Below are positions 40,531 to 50,047 of a DNA stretch of 64,000 bases, piece after piece. Each line of letters starts with the position of its first letter. The stretch's first letter is position 1. The notes below the pieces were generated by a model that saw only the letters and a list, made by a program, of their open reading frames with translations, searched no databases and was not told where the DNA came from. The position numbers and the translations under genes are program-made. Source of the DNA: Micromonospora sp. BL4 (GTDB lineage Bacteria; Actinomycetota; Actinomycetes; Mycobacteriales; Micromonosporaceae); assembly GCF_003667505.1 (NCBI RefSeq), contig NZ_RCVJ01000192.1, positions 30,706-94,705 on the forward strand, read 5' to 3'.

Positions 40531-41708
40531 CAGCGGATCACCAGCGCGTCGAGGTAGCCGGCCACGTTGCGGCGGATCTCGGCGACCGAGTCCCCGCCGA
40601 ACTTCTCGGTGGCCGCCTCGGCCAGCACCAGCGCGACCATCGCCTCGGCGACCACCGCCGCGGCGGGCACCGCGCACACGTCCGAGCGCTGGTTGATCGC
40701 CGTGGCCGGTTCGCCGGTGGCGACGTCCACGGTGGACAGGGCCCGGTTCAGCGACGAGATCGGCTTCATCGCGGCACGCACGCGCAGCGGCTCACCGGTG
40801 GTGATGCCGCCCTCGAGCCCGCCGGCCCGGTCGGTGACCCGGCGGACGCCGGTGGCCGACGGGATGATCTCGTCGTGCGCCTCGGAGCCCCGGGACCGGG
40901 CCTGCTGCCAGCCGTCACCGATCTCCACGCCCTTGATCGCCTGGATCGACATCAGCGCGGTGGCCAGCCGGGCGTCGAGCTTGCGGTCCCACTGCACGTG
41001 GCTGCCCAGCCCCGGCGGCACCCCGTACGCCAGCACCTCGACCACGCCACCGAGGGTGTCGGCGGCCTTCTTCGCGGCGTCCACCTCGGCGACCATCAGG
41101 GCGCTGGCCTCCGGGTCGAGGCAGCGCAGCGGGTCGGCGTCGATCCGGGCGGCGTCCTGCGGGGTCGGGCGCAGCCCGGCCTTCGCGGCCACCGGGCCCA
41201 GCTCGACGACGTGCGAGACGATCTCGATGCCGAGCGCCTGCCGGATCAGCGCCTTGGCGACCGTGCCGACGGCCACCCGGGCGGCGGTCTCCCGGGCGCT
41301 GGCGCGCTCCAGGATAGGCCGGGCATCGGTGTGGCCGTACTTCTGCATGCCGGCCAGGTCGGCGTGGCCCGGCCGGGGCCGGGTCAGTGGCGCGTTGCGC
41401 GCCTGCCGGGCCAGCTCGTCGGGGTCCACCGGGTCGGCGGCCATCACCGTGCGCCACTTCGGCCACTCGGAATTGCCGACCCGGATCGCCACCGGGCTGC
41501 CGAGGGTGATGCCGTGCCGCAGGCCGCCGAGCACCTCGACCTCGTCCCGCTCGAAGGACATCCGGGCGCCACGGCCGTAGCCCAGCCGCCGGCGGGCCAG
41601 CTCGTCGGCGATCTCGGTGGTGTTCACCTCGATGCCGGCCGGCACCCCCTCCAGCAGCGCGACAAGGGCGGGACCGTGCGATTCACCTGCAGTCAACCAG
41701 CGCAACAC
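40530..41708 (-). CDS. aroC: Chorismate synthase
   Basis: Uses reduced FMN to convert EPSP to chorismate. The 392-residue protein starts VLRWLTAGESHGPALVALLEG and has GRGARMSFERDEVEVLGG, RPGHADLAGMQKYGHTDAR, the RASARETAARVAVG motif and GGITTGEPLRVRAAMKP. The GTG at 41708 has no ribosome binding site, and a CAGACT hexamer 7 nt upstream hints at a leaderless mRNA. It is the first gene of the aro set, bordering the glycan locus. Confidence 0.97.
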   Translation of the reverse strand: MLRWLTAGESHGPALVALLEGVPAGIEVNTTEIADELARRRLGYGRGARMSFERDEVEVLGGLRHGITLGSPVAIRVGNSEWPKWRTVMAADPVDPDELARQARNAPLTRPRPGHADLAGMQKYGHTDARPILERASARETAARVAVGTVAKALIRQALGIEIVSHVVELGPVAAKAGLRPTPQDAARIDADPLRCLDPEASALMVAEVDAAKKAADTLGGVVEVLAYGVPPGLGSHVQWDRKLDARLATALMSIQAIKGVEIGDGWQQARSRGSEAHDEIIPSATGVRRVTDRAGGLEGGITTGEPLRVRAAMKPISSLNRALSTVDVATGEPATAINQRSDVCAVPAAAVVAEAMVALVLAEAATEKFGGDSVAEIRRNVAGYLDALVIR

Positions 41709-41910
41709 AGCGGTCAGTCTGTCACGGCCCGCCGCCGCCACGGTGCGCTGCCTGCCATGTCCCGCCCTGCGGACGCGAATGCATTCCGAGCACATGCGAT
41801 CTGCATTTGTTTCCACCGAGCCATGGCCATAAGTTGCTCTACAGCAAGTAGTGACGACCGCACGGGGAGTTTGGTTGTCCTGCGCAGTCCGCCGCCCATG
41901 AGGGCGGTGA

Positions 41911-42567
41911 TCAACGGCTCCGAATCGCGATGATCGACTTTGTCAGACCGGCCAGACGCTCGTTGCGGATGGTGGCGTCCGGAAACAGGTACCGAAGTTC
42001 GGCTCGACCAATGAGTTCGGTCGTCAGGACCTGCCTCATGGCCGCCTCGTACGACTTGCCGGGGTTGTAGGCGAGCGGCCATCTACGCGCCATCACCACC
42101 CGCGCCGACACCGGCAGGAACTGCATCCCCGGCGCCACCCAGTGTGGCTCGATCGGGAAGTACCGGTACGGCGTCTGCACCCAGTACGCGCGCCCCAGCT
42201 CGCGGACCGCATCGGCCATCCGCCGGCGACGCTCGTGACCACCGACATGCTCCAGGACGCTGTTGCTGAAGACGAGGTCATACGTGCGGCTCAGGATGCT
42301 CTTGGGCAGCTCGCAGGCATCGGCGTGGTCGGCCTCGGCCCAGTCGGGCAGGTCCGAGGGCAGCGGCTCCAGGTTGACCACGTGGACGTGCGCCGGCCGG
42401 ACGGGGACCCGCGCCCAACTGTCCACCCGGCCGCCCAGGTCGAGGACGGTCATGTCGGCCAGGTCCGGGAAGGTGTCCGACAGCCAGGCCGCGCGTTGCG
42501 CCCGCCGTTTCGCGCCGAGCGAGGTCGGCGAGTCGACAAGACGGAACCTGAGCGAGTGGAGTCCCAT
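41911..42567 (-). CDS. Class I SAM-dependent methyltransferase (glycan locus)
   Basis: A 218-residue methyltransferase with the SAM-binding TVLDLGGRVDSWARV and the later strand LVFSNSVLEHVGGHERRRRMADAVREL. It resembles Methyltransf_11/23 enzymes found in polysaccharide clusters. AAGGACGA precedes the ATG. It is the last gene of the 12-gene glycan block and follows the GT2 gene by 69 nt. O-methylation of a sugar or lipid carrier is likely but the substrate is unknown. The 200 nt between it and aroC hold no gene. Confidence 0.85.
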   Translation of the reverse strand: MGLHSLRFRLVDSPTSLGAKRRAQRAAWLSDTFPDLADMTVLDLGGRVDSWARVPVRPAHVHVVNLEPLPSDLPDWAEADHADACELPKSILSRTYDLVFSNSVLEHVGGHERRRRMADAVRELGRAYWVQTPYRYFPIEPHWVAPGMQFLPVSARVVMARRWPLAYNPGKSYEAAMRQVLTTELIGRAELRYLFPDATIRNERLAGLTKSIIAIRSR

Positions 42568-42636
42568 TGATTTATCGTCCTTCGATTTGCTGATCGCGTC
42601 GTCTGTGGAGTGGGTTGCGCCGCCCCCGAATTCGGG

Positions 42637-43557
42637 TCAGATGCCCCGGCCGCGCTTGTGCAGCGTGCGCAGCACCGCGTCGGCCCGCACCACCCGGCCG
42701 GCGACCGCGAGCGCCAGGTAGGCCCGCGGCTCGCGGGGATTGCGCCGCAGGGTGCGCCGGGCCCACCGCAGCGCGCCCCGGCGGTCGCCGGAGGCGGCGC
42801 GGGCGAACGCGATCTGCCCGGTCACCCGGGCCTCGCCGGCCGGTTGGGTGGCGAACTCCGGGTAGCGCTGGAGGAGCCACTGCAGCGCTTCGGAGATGGT
42901 GTCCCACCGCTGCGCGAAGTAGGAGCGCTTGTGCCAGCGGACCAGCACCGACGGGGTGCGCAGGTTGATCAGCGGGGCGCTACGCGCGGCCCGGAGCAGG
43001 AACTCGTAGTCCTCGGCGTAGCTGCCCGGGATCTCCTCGTCGACCAGCCCGAACCCGTTCCGCAGGGCGGCGCCGCGGATCAGGAACGTCGACGGGTGCA
43101 GCTCCGTCATCCGGTCGCGCAGCAGGTCGTCCAGGGTGACCTGGTCCCGGTCGAGCACCCGGTCCACGGTGTGCCCGTCGTAGCTGACCCGGATGCCGCA
43201 ACAGACGAACTCCGCCGCCGGGTCGGCGGCCAGCGCGTCGACCTGGGCCGCCAGCTTGCCGGGCAACCACTCGTCGTCGTCGTCGCAGAACGCGACCAGC
43301 TCACCCTCGGCGGCCACGGTGCCGCTGTTGCGCGCCCCGGCCAACCCCGGCGTGCGCTCGTTGCGGACCACCCGCACCAAGCGGTCCGGGCCGGACAACC
43401 CGGTCAGCGACTCGTCCGGCGTGGACTGGTCGAACACCACGACGACCTCGACCGGGCCCGGGTAGTCCTGAGCGAGGATCGCCCGCACCGCGGCGCGCAG
43501 CAGCTCCGGGCGATCCCGGGTGGGCACCACGACGCTGACGCTCGGTTGCCGGGTCAT
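42637..43557 (-). CDS. Family 2 glycosyltransferase
   Basis: A 306-residue cytoplasmic GT-A enzyme with VSVVVPTRDRPELL at the N-terminus, the metal-binding FCDDDDEWLPGKL, and the acceptor region GSYAEDYEFLLRAARS. The C-terminal ~80 residues are helical and Arg-rich. It probably adds a sugar to the lipid-linked repeat unit. The ATG overlaps the stop of the upstream Alg13-like gene (ATGA). Confidence 0.9.
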   Translation of the reverse strand: MTRQPSVSVVVPTRDRPELLRAAVRAILAQDYPGPVEVVVVFDQSTPDESLTGLSGPDRLVRVVRNERTPGLAGARNSGTVAAEGELVAFCDDDDEWLPGKLAAQVDALAADPAAEFVCCGIRVSYDGHTVDRVLDRDQVTLDDLLRDRMTELHPSTFLIRGAALRNGFGLVDEEIPGSYAEDYEFLLRAARSAPLINLRTPSVLVRWHKRSYFAQRWDTISEALQWLLQRYPEFATQPAGEARVTGQIAFARAASGDRRGALRWARRTLRRNPREPRAYLALAVAGRVVRADAVLRTLHKRGRGI

Positions 43558-44237
43558 CGAGTCTCCTGCGCACTGCGGCCGGACCGCGTCCAGGCACGCC
43601 ACCGGGGTTGGCGCCGGGCCGACTGGGCCACCAGGTCCTCCACGATCTGCCCGACGCGGGCCACCGCCGCCCGCTGGGCCTCGTGCGCGCCCGGGTCGGC
43701 GGCCACCGCGTACCGGGACGGGTCGGAAAGCCCGGCGGCCAGCGCGACGTGCAGCGCCTCCCGGGTCTCGCAGAGCGCCACCAGCCCGGCGGCGCCGAGC
43801 CGGCGGGCGAAGAGCTGCTGATGGTCGTCAACGTGCTCGCCGCGCGCCGGGTCGCGGGGCACCACGATGGGCAGGTGGCCGTGCCGGCGGGCCTCCAGGA
43901 TGGTCGCCGGACCACCGTGGCAGACCACCAGGTCGGCGTCGGCCATCGCCCGCTGCAACGCGTCGTGACCGAGGAACGGCACGGCGCCGGGCACCTGCGG
44001 TGCCCGGGTGTGCCCGTGCTGCACGGTCAGACCGACGCGGTCGCCGGCCTGCGCGTGCCACTGCGCCAGCCAGTCGACGAGCCGGTCGAACGGGTGCTTG
44101 TCGGTGCCGACCGCGATCAGCAGCCCGATCCGGTTGGCCGGCGTGGCGTCGCGCTGGCGCGGCAGCCGGGCCGGCTCCGGTGCGGGAACGGACCGTGGCG
44201 GCTGTGGACGCCGGGCGGTGCCGGTCTCCCCGCTCAC
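43554..44237 (-). CDS. Alg13/PssE-like glycosyltransferase catalytic subunit
   Basis: A 227-residue GT28 C-terminal-type protein. IGLLIAVGTDKHPFDRLVDWL opens the nucleotide-sugar domain, and ADLVVCHGGPATILEARRHGHLPIVVPRD is the donor-binding loop. Such proteins pair with a membrane-docking Alg14/PssD partner, which is exactly the upstream gene. Its GTG at 44237 overlaps that gene's stop (GTGA). By analogy with PssD/PssE and CpsF/CpsG pairs it should transfer the second sugar of the repeat unit. Confidence 0.85.
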   Translation of the reverse strand: MSGETGTARRPQPPRSVPAPEPARLPRQRDATPANRIGLLIAVGTDKHPFDRLVDWLAQWHAQAGDRVGLTVQHGHTRAPQVPGAVPFLGHDALQRAMADADLVVCHGGPATILEARRHGHLPIVVPRDPARGEHVDDHQQLFARRLGAAGLVALCETREALHVALAAGLSDPSRYAVAADPGAHEAQRAAVARVGQIVEDLVAQSARRQPRWRAWTRSGRSAQETR

Positions 44238-44716
44238 AGCAGCGTCCCGACGACAGTGGCCTCCGGGTACTGCCGCCGCTGCTCGTCCCACTGCACGAGC
44301 ATCGCGGACAGGAACGGCCGGCAGAGCCGGGCGGTCAGCGTCGGGGTGTCGATCCGGTCGTACACCTCGATGTAGACGGTCGGGATGCGCCGCAGCCGCG
44401 CCAGCACCACGAACGGCACGGCCACCCCGGCGCCGGTGGTGACCACCGCGGCGACCCGCCGACCCCGCAGCACCCGCCACGCCAGCAGCGCGTTGCGCAG
44501 CAGGTTCGGCACGTTGCGGGTGGTCGGGTGGTGCGCCGGTACCAAGTCCTCGCCGGCCAGCAACGACACCGCCTCCGGCGTGTCGAAGGTGACCCAGCAG
44601 CGCCGCCAGCTCTCGTACCAGGGCCGCAGGGCGAGCAGCTGGGCCAGGTGCCCGCCGCTGGAGCCGACCAGCAGCAGCACGGGCTGCCCACCGTCGTCGT
44701 TGTCGTTCCTGTCCAC
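44234..44716 (-). CDS. Alg14/PssD-like glycosyltransferase subunit
   Basis: A 160-residue protein beginning with the Alg14-type motif LLLVGSSGGHLAQLLALRPW. A central hydrophobic helix follows, with VVTTGAGVAVPFVVLARLRRIPTVYIEVYDRI. The family anchors and positions the catalytic Alg13/PssE subunit for lipid-linked sugar transfer. The start at GTG 44716 follows GGGGAG. A gap of 224 nt separates it from the kinase-like gene upstream; I see no gene there. Confidence 0.85.
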   Translation of the reverse strand: MDRNDNDDGGQPVLLLVGSSGGHLAQLLALRPWYESWRRCWVTFDTPEAVSLLAGEDLVPAHHPTTRNVPNLLRNALLAWRVLRGRRVAAVVTTGAGVAVPFVVLARLRRIPTVYIEVYDRIDTPTLTARLCRPFLSAMLVQWDEQRRQYPEATVVGTLL

Positions 44717-44940
44717 GCGACTCCCCACAAGTTCGCTTGGAATTTTGGTCCACACCACGCAGCAGCAGATCACAGGTTGCCCGACCGTTGAATAGGGCGA
44801 CCGGTTGATCAGCCGATATCCGACGGGGACCGACCGGTGCCCTCGGCCCTCCGCCAGCCATCGACGTCCATCGCAAGCAGCAATTCTTCCGTCACGCTCC
44901 GGCGATGGTCAACGTCCATCGGCGCGGCGACGTGCCCGGA

Positions 44941-46203
44941 TCAATCGCTATGTCGTTTCTCGATGACGTCCAACAGTGCGGGATGCAGCGCGCCGTTCCA
45001 GCCCGCGCCGGCGTCGGCCAGCCGCCAGGTCCGCAGCCACATCTCCACCAGGTACGCGTCGGCCACCAGCCGCCGCTGCGCCAGTCCCAGACCGAGCCGG
45101 TCGCCGTGCCGGCCCAGGTGCCCGTCGACATCCGCCGCGGCGACGGCGGCCGGCTCCCCGCGCAGCACCAGGGCCCGCTGGAAGGCGTCGTGCGCCAGGT
45201 CGAAGCCCACCGGCACGTCCGGGCCGCTGTGCTCCCAGTCCCAGGCGACCAGCTGGCCGGCGTGCTGTCCCAGGTTCCACGGCACCCAGTCGCCGTGCCA
45301 GTGGCCGAACTCGACGTCGGTGCCGCCGTGCCGGCGGGCCAGCGCGGAGACCGCGGCGACCGCCCGCGCGCCGGCCGGCTCGGCGGCGGCGGCCCGGTCG
45401 GCCTGCGCGGCCAGCCGGGCCAGGAACGTGGACCCGGCCAGCGGTCGGGGCGCACCGGCCGGGCCGCCGCGACGGGCGACCGCGAGCAGCGCCGCGACCC
45501 GCGGCGGGTCGTCGACCGGGACGCCGCGTACCGCCGGCGGCAGCGGCTCGATCACCGCGACCACCTGGCCGGCCCACGCCGTCTCGGTGAGCAACCCCGG
45601 CGGCAGCGGGTGGTCGGCGACGCCGGCCACCGCGCGCAACGCCCGCAGCGCCGCCGCCTCGGCGGTGACCAGCGCGCGGGTCGCGTCGTTCCAGCCGATC
45701 TTCGCGTAGCCGCGCGGGCGGCCGTCGGCGCTGAACAGTTGCAGGGTCGGCTTGCCGTTCGGATCCGGCGGTCGCACCCCACAGGCGGCCAGCAACGGCG
45801 TACCGCCGAGCGCGTCCGTGAGCCGTTCGGTCAGCAGCAGGTCGGCCGCGGGCACCCCGGCCGGCACCGAGACGGTCAGCGTCGGAAAGGGCGCCAACCC
45901 GGCCGGGCCGAACCGGGCCAGCCCGCCGAGCACCGCCCGCAGCGCACGCACCTTCGGCGGCCGCAACGCGTTGTACGCCAGCAGCGACGCCGCCCCGGCG
46001 CGGGGCGCCCCCAACGGCACCAGGAACCGCGCCCTGGCCACCGACGGCACCACGGCGTACCGGGCGACCGCCCGGTGACCCGGCGGCGGGGCCGCGCCCA
46101 CGGTCAGGCCGACCCGCTCGTCCGGAAAGACGGCGCGGCTCACCCAGCCCAGCCCGTCCACGCGGGACCGGGGGTCGGTGGCCGTGCCGACTTGGGTCGT
46201 CAC
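44941..46203 (-). CDS. APH-fold phosphotransferase-like protein
   Basis: A 420-residue protein with a C-terminal aminoglycoside-phosphotransferase/choline-kinase fold. HGDWVPWNLGQ supplies the catalytic Asp and Asn, and AWDWEHSGPDVP the metal site. The N-terminal ~150 residues (VTTQVGTATDPRSRVDG...) match nothing I recognise. In a glycan locus it might phosphorylate a sugar or an alditol. The GTG at 46203 overlaps the sulfotransferase stop (GTGA), so the two are co-translated. Confidence 0.75.
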   Translation of the reverse strand: MTTQVGTATDPRSRVDGLGWVSRAVFPDERVGLTVGAAPPPGHRAVARYAVVPSVARARFLVPLGAPRAGAASLLAYNALRPPKVRALRAVLGGLARFGPAGLAPFPTLTVSVPAGVPAADLLLTERLTDALGGTPLLAACGVRPPDPNGKPTLQLFSADGRPRGYAKIGWNDATRALVTAEAAALRALRAVAGVADHPLPPGLLTETAWAGQVVAVIEPLPPAVRGVPVDDPPRVAALLAVARRGGPAGAPRPLAGSTFLARLAAQADRAAAAEPAGARAVAAVSALARRHGGTDVEFGHWHGDWVPWNLGQHAGQLVAWDWEHSGPDVPVGFDLAHDAFQRALVLRGEPAAVAAADVDGHLGRHGDRLGLGLAQRRLVADAYLVEMWLRTWRLADAGAGWNGALHPALLDVIEKRHSD

Positions 46204-47102
46204 GCCGCCCGGTCCGCCCAGTCGAGGGCCAGCCCGAGCCGCTGGCGCAACGCGTCGTTGTACGGCCGGTAGTAGTCGGTCAGCTCGGCGCGCACCGCCG
46301 GCTCGAGAGGCGCCGAGCGCCGGTCGTTGTAGACCTTGAAGCTCGGCAGGCCGTGCGGCGGCAACCCGAGGAAGTCCAGGGTGCGCCGGTAGGTTGCGCG
46401 GGAGTCGCGGTAGAGGTCCTCGCTGGGCAGGAAGAGGATCTGCTCCCGGTCGAAGCGCTCCAGCCACGGCTCCAGGTGCTCCAGGTAGCGCCCCCGAGCC
46501 CGGTACGTGTACCAGTCGTACGGCTCGCTGAAGGACTCCGGCTCGGCGATCAGCCGCTCCCGCTCCCCCGCCGTACGCTCCGGCTCGGCGGCCAGCGCGG
46601 CGGCGAAGTCCAGCGGCTCGATGCCGTGCGTACGGCGCTCCTTCCAGTGCGAGTACGCCCGCTCCACCGGATCGCGCAGCAGCACGATCAGCTTCACCGT
46701 CGGCATCAGCCCGGCGACCCGCTGCGCGGCCAGGGGATGGAACATGTACAGCGGGGCGGCCTCGCCGACCCGGACCGGCCCGCCGTGCCGCCTGGCCAAC
46801 GCCTCGCGCTGCCGCTCCGTCGGGAAGTGCGAGCGGTACCACGCCTCGCCGCGACCCCAGTGCTCCTCGAAGTAGTGCGCCGACTTGGTGTTCCAGGCCG
46901 GGAAGAGCCGCGGCACCAGCGGGTGCTGGATGAGGTAGTTCCACAGGGAGGTGGTGCCGCCCCGTTTGGTGCCGATGATCAGGAAGTCCGGCAGGGGCCG
47001 CCGGTCGCTGGTCCGCACCGCGTAGTCGACCAGGGACTCCTTCAACCGGTTCGTCACCTGGCTCGGCACGAGCTGCTTCACCCGATCTCGGATGGACGAC
47101 AC
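46200..47102 (-). CDS. PAPS-dependent sulfotransferase
   Basis: A 300-residue carbohydrate-type sulfotransferase. The 5'-phosphosulfate loop is GTKRGGTTSLWNYL (residues 44-57) and the 3'-phosphate site is LLRDPVERAYSHW, with R143 and S151. The C-terminal EDLYRDSRATYRRTLDFLGLP is typical of heparan/chondroitin-like and bacterial Stf proteins. It lies between the flippase and the kinase-like gene, so it most likely sulfates the exported glycan or its lipid-linked precursor. It is the strongest hint that the product is sulfated. Confidence 0.92.
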   Translation of the reverse strand: MSSIRDRVKQLVPSQVTNRLKESLVDYAVRTSDRRPLPDFLIIGTKRGGTTSLWNYLIQHPLVPRLFPAWNTKSAHYFEEHWGRGEAWYRSHFPTERQREALARRHGGPVRVGEAAPLYMFHPLAAQRVAGLMPTVKLIVLLRDPVERAYSHWKERRTHGIEPLDFAAALAAEPERTAGERERLIAEPESFSEPYDWYTYRARGRYLEHLEPWLERFDREQILFLPSEDLYRDSRATYRRTLDFLGLPPHGLPSFKVYNDRRSAPLEPAVRAELTDYYRPYNDALRQRLGLALDWADRAA

Positions 47103-47109
47103 AGCGTCC

Positions 47110-48699
47110 TCACCTGCCCTTCGTCGAGGTATCGGCGGCGACCGGCGCCGCCGCCTGACTGCGACGGAACTGCCTCATGGTCACCCGGACGCGCCCTCGT
47201 ACCCGGGGCACCGTCAACAAGCCGACGCAGCCGATGGCCAGCACGCTCAGTGCCACCACCAGGCCGGCGATCCCCCGACCGCCGGTGAGCACGCCGGCCA
47301 GGGCCGCGATCCCCACCCCGACGACGACCGCGGCCGCCGCCCGCACCAGCGCCGCGTCGACCAGGGGCTGCCCGATCACCACCCGGGCGCAGACGAAGGA
47401 GATCAGGTTCTCGGTGGCGATGCCGGCCGCCCAGGCGAGCGCGGCACCCGTCACGCCGTGCTGCGGGATCAGCCACAGTCCGAGGGAGACGGTGACCACC
47501 AGTCCGGCCACCGTCGCGGCCAGGTGCAGGCCACTGCGACCGCTCATCAGCAGGAGGGTCTGTACGTTTCCCACGCCGGTGTTGACCAGCATGGCCAGGG
47601 CCAGCACGGTGATCGCGGTGGCTCCCGCGGTGAACCCGGGCCCGAAGAGTTGCAGGAACGCCAGCCCGAACACCGCGAGCAGAAGGTAGACCGGCCACGA
47701 CAACACCAGTGCCCAGGTGGTCATCTGCCGGTGCACCGCCGCGGCCGCGGCCCGCTCACCATCACCGAGCAGCCGGGAGAGCTGAGGCGACACCGCTACC
47801 CGCAAGCCCTGCATGGCCAGTTGGCCGGCCAGGATGTATCGGCCGACCGCGCCGAACACGCCGGCGTCGGCCTGCCCGGCGAGCACCGAGGTGAGCAGCA
47901 CGCCCACCCAGACGGCGCTGGCGTCGATCGCGGCGGAGGCGGCGCGGGGCAGCGCGAAACGCCAGAACGCCGACCAGTCGGCCCGCTCGGGGCGCAACGC
48001 CGCACCGCGGCCGACGCCCAGCGGGCCAGTCACCATGACGAGACAGGCCAGGATGGCGATCGCCGCCGGGACCACCCAGCCGACCATGCCGACGAGTACG
48101 CCACCGCTGGACACGGCCGCCGCACCGACCAGCACCGGCCGGGCGACCGGCACCAGGACGGACTGCACGCCGACGTACGCCCGGATCGGACGGACGCATC
48201 GCAGCACGGCCAGCAGGAGCGTCATCGCCACCACCAGCGGAACCGCGGCGAAGCTGGCCGCGATCAGGGCCGTGTCGGTACCGCTGTTCGCGTCCAGTAG
48301 GTGGGGTGCGAGCGCGTCCGCGGCGAACACCCCGCTGACGGCGACGACGACGGCGGCCACCAGCGGAGGCAGCAGCGCCACCGGGAGCACGCGTGCCGCG
48401 TCGCCCGCTCGACCGGCACGCCGGCGAGGCAGCGTCCAGATGAGCCCGGTCTCCGCACCCAGCGTGCAGATGGCGGCGGTCACCGTGACGACTCCGATCG
48501 CCGCGAAGAACGCGCCCGAGCCGACGGTGCCGTAACCGCGGGTGATCACCACCGCGAGCAGGAAACCGAAGAGCCCGTTGGTCGCGGCCCCGGCAAGCCC
48601 CGCGAGGCCGGTACGGGCGCTGCGCCGCGCCTCGGTCGTACCGTCGGCGCTCAACGCACCGGAGCCGGAGCCGAGAGCTGGGCGGGTCCCGGTGGTCAT
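47110..48699 (-). CDS. Wzx-like polysaccharide flippase (MOP superfamily)
   Basis: A 529-residue protein with about 12-14 hydrophobic helices, beginning GLAGLAGAATNGLFGFLLAVVITRGYG as in Wzx/RfbX transporters. It should translocate lipid-linked repeat units across the membrane. The N- and C-terminal tails are polar. The ATG overlaps the Wzy-like gene stop (ATGA), and the sulfotransferase begins 7 nt after its stop. The alternative is a MurJ-like lipid II flippase, less likely from context. Confidence 0.87.
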   Translation of the reverse strand: MTTGTRPALGSGSGALSADGTTEARRSARTGLAGLAGAATNGLFGFLLAVVITRGYGTVGSGAFFAAIGVVTVTAAICTLGAETGLIWTLPRRRAGRAGDAARVLPVALLPPLVAAVVVAVSGVFAADALAPHLLDANSGTDTALIAASFAAVPLVVAMTLLLAVLRCVRPIRAYVGVQSVLVPVARPVLVGAAAVSSGGVLVGMVGWVVPAAIAILACLVMVTGPLGVGRGAALRPERADWSAFWRFALPRAASAAIDASAVWVGVLLTSVLAGQADAGVFGAVGRYILAGQLAMQGLRVAVSPQLSRLLGDGERAAAAAVHRQMTTWALVLSWPVYLLLAVFGLAFLQLFGPGFTAGATAITVLALAMLVNTGVGNVQTLLLMSGRSGLHLAATVAGLVVTVSLGLWLIPQHGVTGAALAWAAGIATENLISFVCARVVIGQPLVDAALVRAAAAVVVGVGIAALAGVLTGGRGIAGLVVALSVLAIGCVGLLTVPRVRGRVRVTMRQFRRSQAAAPVAADTSTKGR

Positions 48700-50045
48700 G
48701 CCGCCATCGCCTTCTGGCTGGGGACAGGGCGCTCCGGACTGGCTCCCCTGGGTCCCGCCTCCTGCTCGGCGAGGGCCATCGCGACGGCGACAGCGAAGTA
48801 CGCGACCGCGATGGTGGGGTCGGCCATGCCGTAGAACGGGATCTGCACCAGGCAGATCACCGGGACCACCGCCAGCCACTGCCCGGGCGCCGAGCGGGCC
48901 CGGGCGCTCTTCAGCGTGGCGATCACGAACCAGGCGAGGAAGCAGAGCAATGCCGGTACGCCGTGGCTGAACAACACCGTCCAGAGCTGCCCCTGGGTGC
49001 CGACCGGCACCTCCGCGGTGACCGTGTCCACGGTGACGGGCGCCCCGTACCCGAGCCACGGTGAGTCCCACATGCGGCGGATGACCTCGGCGTAGAGGGA
49101 CAACCGGTCGGTGTTCGTGTCGCTCGACTCGACCCGGTTGTTGATCAACTCAGCGACCGGGATCAGCAGGGTGGTCAGTCCGCCGATGATCAGAACCCCG
49201 ACGACGGACGCACCCACCCGGACGTTTCCACGTAGCGCGGCCCGCACGCCGAGCACGGCCAGGCCGACGCCGAGGCTCGCGAACATCACTCGGTTCAGGG
49301 TGAGGAATGCCGGCGCCAGGGACAGCGGCAGCGACACCAGCAGTGCCCAGCGGAGGATCCCGCGACGGCGCAACATGGTGTACGCCACGACGCACGGCAA
49401 CGTCATCGCGTACGCGCTGCCGTAGTTGTTCGTGTACGGAAACGGCGCCGTCGGCCGGTAGATCGGGTTGAGCGACAACTTGCTGTACTCGGCGGCGCTG
49501 ACATGAACCAGGTCCTGCATGTACGGGTGGCCGGCCACGCCTCCGGGCAGCAGCACCTCCAGCGGGGTGGTCAGTTCGAATCGCGGTGCCAGCACACCCA
49601 GCCAGCCCAACACCACCAGACCGAACCAGAATATGCAGAGCGGCACGAGGGCCCCCGGCACGTCGCCCCGCTCCCGCGCGTAGACATACACGTACACGCC
49701 GACCACGAGGGCGGTGACGTAGAAGCCCAGCCGCAGACCGAAGGGCAGCAGCGAAACCGGTGTGGGTAACTGTGTGGCGCTGAGCAGCACCAGGGCCAGG
49801 AACAGCAGCCAGATTCCGGTGGCCGGCGGAAGCGGCACCCGCCCCCGGACGATCAGCAACGCCAGCAGCACCGCGCCGAACAGTGGCCAGATCAGGTAGA
49901 ACGCGCCGGCCAGCCACCACAGCGGAACCAGACCGAACATGATCAGCAGCGGCCAACGGGGCAGCCGGGGTGGTGACGGCGCGGAGACGATCGGTGGACC
50001 ACATCCGTCCGGCTCGCTGCTGGCCAGGGCAACAGCGACGGACAC
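48696..50045 (-). CDS. Wzy-like O-antigen ligase/polymerase family protein
   Basis: A 449-residue membrane protein with about 10-12 helices. A large extracytoplasmic loop (ELTTPLEVLLPGGVAGHPYMQDL through NPIYRPTAPFPYTNNYGS) and the motif SLYAEVIRRMWDSPWLGYG resemble the Wzy_C/WaaL family. It would polymerise repeat units on the outer face. The start at GTG 50045 is 2 nt after the Wzz-like gene stop. Confidence 0.85.
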   Translation of the reverse strand: MSVAVALASSEPDGCGPPIVSAPSPPRLPRWPLLIMFGLVPLWWLAGAFYLIWPLFGAVLLALLIVRGRVPLPPATGIWLLFLALVLLSATQLPTPVSLLPFGLRLGFYVTALVVGVYVYVYARERGDVPGALVPLCIFWFGLVVLGWLGVLAPRFELTTPLEVLLPGGVAGHPYMQDLVHVSAAEYSKLSLNPIYRPTAPFPYTNNYGSAYAMTLPCVVAYTMLRRRGILRWALLVSLPLSLAPAFLTLNRVMFASLGVGLAVLGVRAALRGNVRVGASVVGVLIIGGLTTLLIPVAELINNRVESSDTNTDRLSLYAEVIRRMWDSPWLGYGAPVTVDTVTAEVPVGTQGQLWTVLFSHGVPALLCFLAWFVIATLKSARARSAPGQWLAVVPVICLVQIPFYGMADPTIAVAYFAVAVAMALAEQEAGPRGASPERPVPSQKAMAA

Positions 50046-50047
50046 CG

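Noticed and set aside
41715..41910. The somewhat AT-richer aroC/methyltransferase interval as a tRNA or attachment site
   Set aside because: No cloverleaf, CCA end or matching repeat at the other end of the glycan locus could be found by eye.
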